DNA from: Luteibacter aegosomatis
Lineage (GTDB): Bacteria; Pseudomonadota; Gammaproteobacteria; Xanthomonadales; Rhodanobacteraceae
DNA: 64,000 nucleotides
Reading direction: 5' to 3'
Assembly (NCBI RefSeq): GCF_023078455.1
Contig: NZ_CP095740.1
Location: 2,964,001 to 3,028,000, forward strand
Part shown: positions 58,901 to 64,000 of the stretch, piece by piece
Position numbering within the stretch: position 1 is the stretch's first letter
Layout of the letters: each line of letters starts with the position of its first letter
The notes under the pieces: model-generated
Databases searched by the model: none
The model's input: only the letters and a program-made list of their open reading frames with translations
What the model was told of the DNA's origin: nothing
Translations under genes and position numbers: made by a program

Positions 58901-59173
58901 CGCGCCAGCGACAACTGGACCGGCCGCAAGATGACGGGACTGGCCGCGGGCCTGCCCGTGTACGCACAGCCGTACCACCAGATCGACCTGAACGGCGACT
59001 ATGAATTCAACAAGCACTTCATGGTCACCGCGTCGATCATCAACTTCAACAAGGCGACGCCGCACACCTACCTCGGTGGCGACACCCGGGCACGACTGGT
59101 CCAGCTGCTGTATCCGGGCCGCCAGTACTACCTGGGCGTGACCTACAAGTTCGGTGGAGACAGCGACAAGTAA
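55973..59173 (+). CDS. TonB-dependent outer-membrane receptor
   Basis: A 1066-residue receptor from the ATG at 55973 (GAGGGA precedes it; an upstream in-frame ATG at 55910 is less likely). Signal peptide (ALASATLSLVGYMGVPASAHA), a low-complexity Ala/Gln/Lys linker, a TonB box region (MEAVVVTSYRQS), the plug domain (PAKNIADALAHVPGVVISRE; SIRGLAPELTYTELNG) and a 22-stranded barrel ending in YYLGVTYKFGGDSDK. Length matches the carbohydrate-uptake TBDR subgroup of Xanthomonadales. Linked GH92 and GH2 genes suggest a mannose-containing oligosaccharide as ligand. Confidence 0.94.
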   Translation: MNYLPHTFTRKPLYTALASATLSLVGYMGVPASAHAQTAGPAAAPAQAQTSTVAQDEQARKRDEQAKNRDKQKKDADGSPTNMEAVVVTSYRQSIDQNVQDKRDANSIVEVINAQNIAQFPAKNIADALAHVPGVVISRESGEGKTVSIRGLAPELTYTELNGNYVASADTSAGLTRSFNYTLFPANMFSDIKLYKSLEARLDEGGIGGNVDLRTRRPLEMDANEGFVTGTAASSDRGGKTEPQGSALWSWKNKDETFGVLLAGSYQKRQTTTYEADATSWKWWSDDCKDHVTCTQAPVDIHGRQYPSAVNNNIDLWGNGVVDQAGRQYNGYWMPQQFATSQNDLTLKTKGAQATMQFKPSDHLLLTGNYFRFERQQTQITNTLEIPEWGLPNNSNYADQNGRLLAPNGLTFDPSGTIVTGANYVLPPAGVGCNSTVNPSTGAVRQPVDVCNTEIPWLNGNYSVEKATSQTLNLEGEWDNGGALSGSFNFGRTWATGGPSVELGMAAKPRNFVNGQWVNGSNGASWDTTGKPGISAEPETLQNMLNGAGQVDLGSTGSNMVNTSNSQNFAQADFTWSLDSSWLQSIQFGGKYSNAKAEQQSNEVRWYCKGTELQFQTCDPNAGQLPAGFLQPNYLDGVNHAYGDDIFPAINFPAYYNHLNDTYDRVLYNKPQNKSSIGEKIAAAYVQANFDTGTVRGNVGVRFVTTQQDLTVANQVTTNNATYYHDAAGNILICPASGVNAGGGACAPGDFQYLPREIAVVEDFTNSTTKKRYNKWLPSFNVAWTIADSFVLRAAGSQALARANYTDLAQLGQLTNNTQEYYNDRKQFGAPLPGWYGSGANADLKPFTATQFDLAGEWYYAPHAVVGIDLFQKKVKNFVVPVTVNNINVDVGGTPTNFLQYSTNANGRSGTSKGVEVYAQHTFDSGFGYILNYTLNKTNETAVSLGDTEVGKAELIGSAKYAANASLFYEKNGLLLRASDNWTGRKMTGLAAGLPVYAQPYHQIDLNGDYEFNKHFMVTASIINFNKATPHTYLGGDTRARLVQLLYPGRQYYLGVTYKFGGDSDK

Positions 59174-59182
59174 CAAACGGAC

Positions 59183-59217
59183 GGGGCCGGGCGACAAGCC
59201 CGGCCCCTCTTCTTTTA
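59183..59217 (+). terminator. hairpin with T-rich tail between receptor and GH92
   Basis: A perfect 10-bp stem (59183-59192 with 59198-59207), a 5-nt loop (GACAA) and TCTTCTTTTA downstream. It may terminate most transcripts after the receptor gene, letting only some continue into the hydrolases, which would give more receptor than enzyme. Confidence 0.7.
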
Positions 59218-59234
59218 CGCACCAAGGAAAGACC

Positions 59235-61604
59235 ATGACACCATCCGCGCGTCTTCCCCGCCGCGCGCCGTTCGCCATCGCGTTGGCGATCCTTGCGCTC
59301 GGTACCCCCCACCCCGGCCACGCGGCGGGCGGCAAGGCAGGCACGAAAACCGCTTCCAGCGTCGATCTCGCCAATCCGCTCGTCGGCACCGCGCCGCTCG
59401 ACCGGCAGGGGCTGATCGGCAATTCGCCGCCCGAGGGCGAGCCGCTCTACACCGGCATGACCACGCCCGGCGCCAGCCTTCCGCAAAGCGCGACCGAGGC
59501 CGCTCCGGTCAACATCAATACCGACCTGGGCTTCGCCACCGGCGTGCCGGTCGCGTACGACTATCGACGTCCGACGATGTTCGGTTTCACCGGTGGCGGG
59601 TCGACCTATGGCGCGCGCGGCGCGCCCATGGTGATGCCCGTGGTGGGCGACTGGACGGTGCCGCCGGATTACGCCGCGTCGTACTACGACAAGGCCTCCG
59701 AAAAGGCATCGCCCGGGTACTACGCGGTGGACCTGGCCACCTTCCACACGAAGGTCGAGATGACGGCCACGCAGTGGACCAGCCTCATGCGCTTCACGTT
59801 CCCGGAAAGCCATCGGTCGAACGTGGTGCTGAACCTGCGCCACGTCGGCGGCGACATCGAGGTGGTGGACGACCACACCGTGCGCGGGGCCGCGTCGGAA
59901 GGTCGTCGCGACCGCGACGCGGACGGCCGCTTCTTCATCGCCGAATTCTCCCGCCCCTTCGCGCGGTTCGGCACGTTCCATTCCGAGATGACCGACAAGA
60001 AGGATCGGGGGCTGGGGAGCAGCGACGTACAGGCCGGTCGCCGCACCGTATCGGACGATTACGCCGGAGCCTACCTCACCTTCGATACGAAGGCGGGCGA
60101 CCAGGTGGTGGTGCGCATTGCCCATGGACACAGCGCCGAGGAGGCCGAACAGAGGCTGCACGCGCAGGACAGCGACGCGGATTTCGACCGCGTGCACGCG
60201 AAAGCCCGTGCGACGTGGGCCGAACTGTTCGACCGCGTGGAGGTCACCGGCGGCACGCCGAAGCAGCGCATGCTGTTCTATTCCACGCTGTACCACTCCT
60301 TCGCCAGCCCACGCATGATCGCGCGCAAGGGTGAGCACTACACCGATGCCGACGGCCATGATCGGATCGCCGATTACGACCACTACGGTCCGGTGCCGTT
60401 CTGGGATACGGGCCGCAACCAGATCGCGTTGTTGATGCTCATGCAACCAAAGGTCGTGCAGGACATCATGCGCTCGGAGCTGGACCGCGCGCGCGAGCGC
60501 GGCTACATGAACACCTCCTTCCATGGCGACCACGCCGTCTTCCTCTACGACGGCGCCTGGCAGCGCGGCATCGATTTCGACTACGCCGCCGCCTACGAAT
60601 ACCTGCGCAAGAACGCCACCGATCCCAAGGGACCGCGCGGTTACCTGGCCGAATACGACAAGAAGGGCTGGATTTCCGACATCGTGCCCGAGGGCAATCC
60701 CAGCCCGCCCTACGCGGGCGGCAAGGCCGGCGTCGCGACCACGCTGGAATACGCATGGGACGACCACGCCCTGGCCGACTTCGCCCGCCGCCTCGGCAAG
60801 ACCGACGACGCGACGATGTTCGAGCGCCGCGCGTCTAGCTACCGCAACGTCTTCGACCCGTCGACGGGCTTCTTCCGCGGCCGTACCGAGGACGGCAAGT
60901 GGATCTCGCCGTTCGATCCGGGCGAGCCCTACTACAACTTCATGATGAAGGAGGGCTCGGGCTGGTCCACCCTGTGGCTCGTGCCGCACGACGTGCAGGG
61001 ACTGATGAACCTGCTCGGCGGTCGCGACGCGTTTAACGCCAAGCTCGACGCGTTCTTCTCCACGCCGTACACGGCCAAGGGCGTCTGCCGCGACTGCACC
61101 GGCCTCATCGGCCAGTACGTGCAAGGCAACCAGCCGGACCAGCAGGCCGCCTACCTGTATGCCTGGAGCGGCCAGCCCTGGAAGACGCAGGCGCTGACCC
61201 GCCGCATCCTCGCCGACATGTACGGCAGCGACGCCACCGGCTACGGCTTCCCGGGCATGGACGACCAGGGATCCACGTCGTCTTGGTACGTGCTCAGCGC
61301 CATGGGTTTCTATCCGGTGGATCCATCCACGCCCGATTACATCATCGGCAGCCCGATCTTCGACCGTGTCCGCCTGCACCTGGGCAGCGGCAAGGTGCTG
61401 GAGATCGTCGCGCGCAACAACTCCGCCACGAACAAGTACATCCAGTCGGCGACGCTCAACGGCAAGCCGTGGAACAAACCGTGGTTCAGCCATGCCGACG
61501 TCGTGAACGGTGCCACCCTGGTGCTCACGATGGGCCCCGAGCCGAACAAGACCTGGGGCAGCGACCCGCACGACGCCCCGCGCTCCATGACCCCCGCACC
61601 CTAA
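59235..61604 (+). CDS. GH92 family alpha-mannosidase, exported (second copy)
   Basis: A 789-residue enzyme with a signal peptide (FAIALAILALGTPHPGHA). GH92 hallmarks are VNPLVGT-like VDLANPLVGTAP, TTPGASLPQSATEAAPVNIN, PVPFWDTGRNQIALLMLMQP and the catalytic block GMDDQGSTSSWYVLSAMGFY. It differs from the first GH92 (23.9 kb), so the two may cleave different mannose linkages. It follows the receptor after a hairpin and precedes the GH2 gene by 10 bp. Confidence 0.93.
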   Translation: MTPSARLPRRAPFAIALAILALGTPHPGHAAGGKAGTKTASSVDLANPLVGTAPLDRQGLIGNSPPEGEPLYTGMTTPGASLPQSATEAAPVNINTDLGFATGVPVAYDYRRPTMFGFTGGGSTYGARGAPMVMPVVGDWTVPPDYAASYYDKASEKASPGYYAVDLATFHTKVEMTATQWTSLMRFTFPESHRSNVVLNLRHVGGDIEVVDDHTVRGAASEGRRDRDADGRFFIAEFSRPFARFGTFHSEMTDKKDRGLGSSDVQAGRRTVSDDYAGAYLTFDTKAGDQVVVRIAHGHSAEEAEQRLHAQDSDADFDRVHAKARATWAELFDRVEVTGGTPKQRMLFYSTLYHSFASPRMIARKGEHYTDADGHDRIADYDHYGPVPFWDTGRNQIALLMLMQPKVVQDIMRSELDRARERGYMNTSFHGDHAVFLYDGAWQRGIDFDYAAAYEYLRKNATDPKGPRGYLAEYDKKGWISDIVPEGNPSPPYAGGKAGVATTLEYAWDDHALADFARRLGKTDDATMFERRASSYRNVFDPSTGFFRGRTEDGKWISPFDPGEPYYNFMMKEGSGWSTLWLVPHDVQGLMNLLGGRDAFNAKLDAFFSTPYTAKGVCRDCTGLIGQYVQGNQPDQQAAYLYAWSGQPWKTQALTRRILADMYGSDATGYGFPGMDDQGSTSSWYVLSAMGFYPVDPSTPDYIIGSPIFDRVRLHLGSGKVLEIVARNNSATNKYIQSATLNGKPWNKPWFSHADVVNGATLVLTMGPEPNKTWGSDPHDAPRSMTPAP

Positions 61605-61614
61605 GGAACCACGA

Positions 61615-63465
61615 ATGACAGGCAACCCCAAGGCGATCTGCATCGCGCTGGCCATGGCTTTGGCAACGACGGCGACGGCGGCACCGGACCAGGCCACCGT
61701 CTGGAACGGCAAGACGGCGCCGCTGGCGACGCCGTGGACGACCAAGGTATCGCCCGACAACGCGCTGCCCGAGTATCCGCGGCCGCAACTGGCGCGCCCC
61801 TCGCTGGAGCATCCCCAGTGGATGAGCCTCAACGGCGTGTGGGAGTTCGCGGCCACCGATCGGCAGGCGACGCCCTCCTTCGGCAAGGCGCTCGAGGGCA
61901 AGGTGCTCGTGCCCTACCCGATCGAATCGGTGCTGTCGGGCGTGCAGAAGCACTCGGACGACATGGTCTACCGCCGCACGGTGGAGATCCCCGCCGCCTT
62001 CACCGCCAACGGCCAGCGCGTGCGGCTTAACTTCGGCGCCGTGGCCGAGGACGCCACGGTGTACGTCAACGGAAAGCAGGTGGCGAAGCATTCCGGCGGC
62101 TATACCGCGTTCGGTGCGGACATCACCGCCGCGCTTAGCGCCAAGGGCCCGCAGGAAATCGTCGTCGTCGTGCACGCGCCGGTCGACGGCGAGAACGTGA
62201 TGGTGGGCAAGCAGCGGCTGAAGCCCGAGGGCATCTTCTACACGGCGGCCTCCGGCATCTGGCAGTCGGTGTGGCTGGAGCCGGTGCCGGCCACCAGCCT
62301 CGCTCAACTCACGCTCACGCCGACCGCCACCCTCGACGCGTTCACCGTCACCTCGAGACTGAATGGCGACGGCAAGGGCGCCACGTTGCGCGTCACCGCC
62401 TTCGCCGACGGCAAGCCGGTGGGTGAGGCGAGCGGCCCGGCGGACAAGCCGCTTCGGCTCGCCATCGCGCAGCCGCGCACGTGGAGCCCGAAGGATCCGT
62501 TCCTCTATACCGTCAAGGCCACCCTGACGCGTGGCGGCCTGAAGGACGAGGTCACCAGTTACGCCGGCCTGCGCACCGTCGCCATCAAGAAGGTCAACGG
62601 GTTCAACCGCATCGTGCTCAACGGCAAGCCCACCTTTCTGCTCGCGACGCTCGACCAGGGTTACTGGCCCGATGGCATCCACACCGCGCCGACGGACGAC
62701 GCGCTGAAATTCGACATCCAGAAAACCAAGGATCTCGGTTTCAACACCATCCGCAAGCACATCAAGGTGGAACCGGCGCGCTGGTTCTACTGGGCCGACC
62801 GCATCGGCCTGATGGTGTGGCAGGACATGCCCGCGATGCCCAACGGCCGCAACGACAAGATCACCGAAGCCGACAAAAAGCGCTTCCGCGGCGACGTGAC
62901 GGCCATCGTCGAACAGCTGAAGGGCGAGACCTCGATCGTCGGCTGGATCCCGTTCAACGAGGGCTGGGGTCAGTGGAGCATCGCGGCGGGCGGCGAGCTG
63001 GCGACGCAGATCAAGAAGCTCGATCCCACGCGACTGGTCAACGCACGCAGCGGTTACAACTGCTGCGACACCAAGGGCGACACGCACGCGGGCGACATCA
63101 TCGACGTGCACGACTACCAAGGCCCCGGCCTGCCGAGCCCGGACGCCACGCGGGCATCCATGGACGGCGAACACGGCGGCCTTACGCTGGACGTTCCCGG
63201 CCATGTATGGCCCAACACGGCCATCAACCCGTATGGCGGCGTGAAAGACCGCAACGCGTTGAACGAGGGCTACGTGGCCAATACCGCCGTGCTACGCGAC
63301 AAGGGTCCGGCCAAGGGCATGTCGGGCAGCGTCTATACGCAGATCACCGACGTGGAGGGCGAGCACAACGGCCTGTACACCTACGATCGTCAGGTCGAAA
63401 AGGTGGACGAGGCCAAGGTGCGGGCGATCAACGAAGCGACGATCAAGGCGTTCGAGCAGCCCTGA
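61615..63465 (+). CDS. GH2 family glycoside hydrolase, exported
   Basis: A 616-residue enzyme with a signal peptide (AICIALAMALATTATA). The sugar-binding N-terminal domain (WMSLNGVWEFAATDRQ), the immunoglobulin-like domain and the (beta/alpha)8 barrel are in order; FNTIRKHIKVEPARWFYWAD and MVWQDMPAMPNG are typical of this GH2 group. The acid/base glutamate is in PFNEGWGQW, and a candidate nucleophile Glu in TDVEGEHNG. GH2 members are beta-galactosidases, beta-mannosidases or glucuronidases; the neighbouring GH92 makes a beta-mannosidase-like role attractive but unproven. Confidence 0.9.
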   Translation: MTGNPKAICIALAMALATTATAAPDQATVWNGKTAPLATPWTTKVSPDNALPEYPRPQLARPSLEHPQWMSLNGVWEFAATDRQATPSFGKALEGKVLVPYPIESVLSGVQKHSDDMVYRRTVEIPAAFTANGQRVRLNFGAVAEDATVYVNGKQVAKHSGGYTAFGADITAALSAKGPQEIVVVVHAPVDGENVMVGKQRLKPEGIFYTAASGIWQSVWLEPVPATSLAQLTLTPTATLDAFTVTSRLNGDGKGATLRVTAFADGKPVGEASGPADKPLRLAIAQPRTWSPKDPFLYTVKATLTRGGLKDEVTSYAGLRTVAIKKVNGFNRIVLNGKPTFLLATLDQGYWPDGIHTAPTDDALKFDIQKTKDLGFNTIRKHIKVEPARWFYWADRIGLMVWQDMPAMPNGRNDKITEADKKRFRGDVTAIVEQLKGETSIVGWIPFNEGWGQWSIAAGGELATQIKKLDPTRLVNARSGYNCCDTKGDTHAGDIIDVHDYQGPGLPSPDATRASMDGEHGGLTLDVPGHVWPNTAINPYGGVKDRNALNEGYVANTAVLRDKGPAKGMSGSVYTQITDVEGEHNGLYTYDRQVEKVDEAKVRAINEATIKAFEQP

Positions 63466-63482
63466 GCGTCTGGCCCCTCGCC

Positions 63483-63535
63483 TTCGCCGATACGATCGGC
63501 TCCCCCTTCGGTAGAGAGTCGCTGCCGAAGGGGGT
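63483..63535. repeat. palindromic terminator-family element, shortened copy
   Basis: The left arm (63483-63514) keeps the outer TTCGCCGATACGATCGGCTC but has lost a few core bases, and the right arm (63522-63535) is cut short at the stop codon of the leftward gene. It lies between the 3' ends of the convergent GH2 and diguanylate cyclase genes. Confidence 0.8.
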
Positions 63536-64000
63536 CACAAGACGCGCGACGGCGCGGATGCGATGCCGGCCGGAGTTGCGCGTCCATCGTCGTCCTCCCC
63601 GTCGACGACGACGCGATTTCGTCCCTTGCGCTTGGCCCGATACAGCGCGGCGTCCGATGCCCTGAACAATCGTTGCATGTCGTGGCCGCATGTATCGGTA
63701 CAGGCCAGACCGATGCTGCCCGAGAAAGACACCGTGCCGGCGTCGACGATCAGCGGGGACGCCGCCAGTGCCAGGCGAATGCGCTCCGCCACCACCGTAC
63801 CCTGCAGCCGTGGCGCATCCATCAGCAGCATGCCGAACTCCTCGCCGCCCAGGCGCCCGAGCAGGTCGGCCTTGCGAAGCTGTCCTTTGCACAGGGCGAC
63901 GACATGCTTCAGCAAGAGGTCGCCCGTGGCGTGTCCGTGCGTATCGTTGACCTGCTTGAAATGGTCGAGGTCGAGGAAGATCAGGCATCCTTCGCCCGAC
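63535..64000 (-). CDS. GGDEF diguanylate cyclase, C-terminal part (cut by window edge)
   Basis: 155 codons are visible, open to the right edge. The segment contains FLDLDHFKQVNDTHGHATGD, the active-site loop RLGGEEFGMLL and the closing DAALYRAKRKGRNRV, all typical of GGDEF domains. The active-site residues GGEEF are intact, so it should make cyclic di-GMP. No EAL domain is visible in this part. Regulatory domains would be to the right, outside the window. Confidence 0.93.
   Translation of the reverse strand, partial: SGEGCLIFLDLDHFKQVNDTHGHATGDLLLKHVVALCKGQLRKADLLGRLGGEEFGMLLMDAPRLQGTVVAERIRLALAASPLIVDAGTVSFSGSIGLACTDTCGHDMQRLFRASDAALYRAKRKGRNRVVVDGEDDDGRATPAGIASAPSRVL

Noticed and set aside
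56672..59422. A 916-codon open frame antisense to the TonB-dependent receptor
   Set aside because: Same GC artefact; composition is repetitive Val/Arg/Asp and it covers a clear receptor gene.
59046..61901. A 951-codon antisense frame over the second GH92 gene
   Set aside because: Shadow frame in GC-rich DNA, with no motif and no start region.

Overview
The window looks like chromosome from a GC-rich gammaproteobacterium of the Xanthomonadales, most likely the Rhodanobacteraceae (Luteibacter/Dyella-like). This is inferred from the housekeeping gene content, the long TonB-dependent receptor with exported GH92/GH2 enzymes, and a species-specific palindromic terminator family; no rRNA or marker gene is present to prove it.

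Layout. 0-2.7 kb: SulP transporter (cut by the left edge) with a beta-carbonic anhydrase, then RNase T. 2.7-7.5 kb: pstS-pstC-pstA-pstB-phoU phosphate operon behind a Pho-box-like repeat. 7.5-12.1 kb: a Gdx/SugE guanidinium exporter under a mini-ykkC (guanidine-II) riboswitch, the rnr-rlmB operon, and tRNA-Leu(CAG) with a clear promoter and terminator. 12.1-18.9 kb: small unknown genes (one with a HEPN-like motif), a class-C-beta-lactamase-like hydrolase, a secreted leukocidin/cytolysin-like protein with a beta-trefoil lectin, a decayed SDR gene, and a TetR/SDR divergent pair. 18.9-26.3 kb: tandem glycine riboswitch plus gcvP, a second carbonic anhydrase coupled to a bestrophin-like channel, and a GH92 mannosidase. 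26.3-29.9 kb: eight tandem 108-bp units built from the 3' end of the copper ATPase gene plus its terminator, then copA and its MerR/CueR regulator.

30-37.1 kb and 45.8-54.6 kb are two polymorphic-toxin (Rhs/YD-repeat, WapA-like) islands, both read on the minus strand. They hold Sec-exported YD-repeat proteins with variable C-terminal toxin tips, candidate immunity genes, displaced Rhs tips, fossil Rhs fragments and decaying orphan immunity genes. The larger island splits the YD-repeat protein into two overlapping genes, each with its own signal peptide. Between the islands (37.6-45.7 kb) lies a nearly gap-free lipid-modification operon (desaturase, FAD oxidoreductase, DUF1365, two CFA-like methyltransferases, DUF1295, lipocalin) ending in an ECF sigma factor and a ChrR-type zinc anti-sigma. 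This arrangement is known from singlet-oxygen/photo-oxidative stress regulons.

55.9-63.5 kb is a mannoside-utilisation locus (TonB-dependent receptor, GH92, GH2) with palindromic operator candidates that resemble a site beside the first GH92 gene. The window ends inside a GGDEF diguanylate cyclase. A family of long perfect or near-perfect palindromes sits at the 3' ends of transcription units across the window and is inferred to act as terminators.
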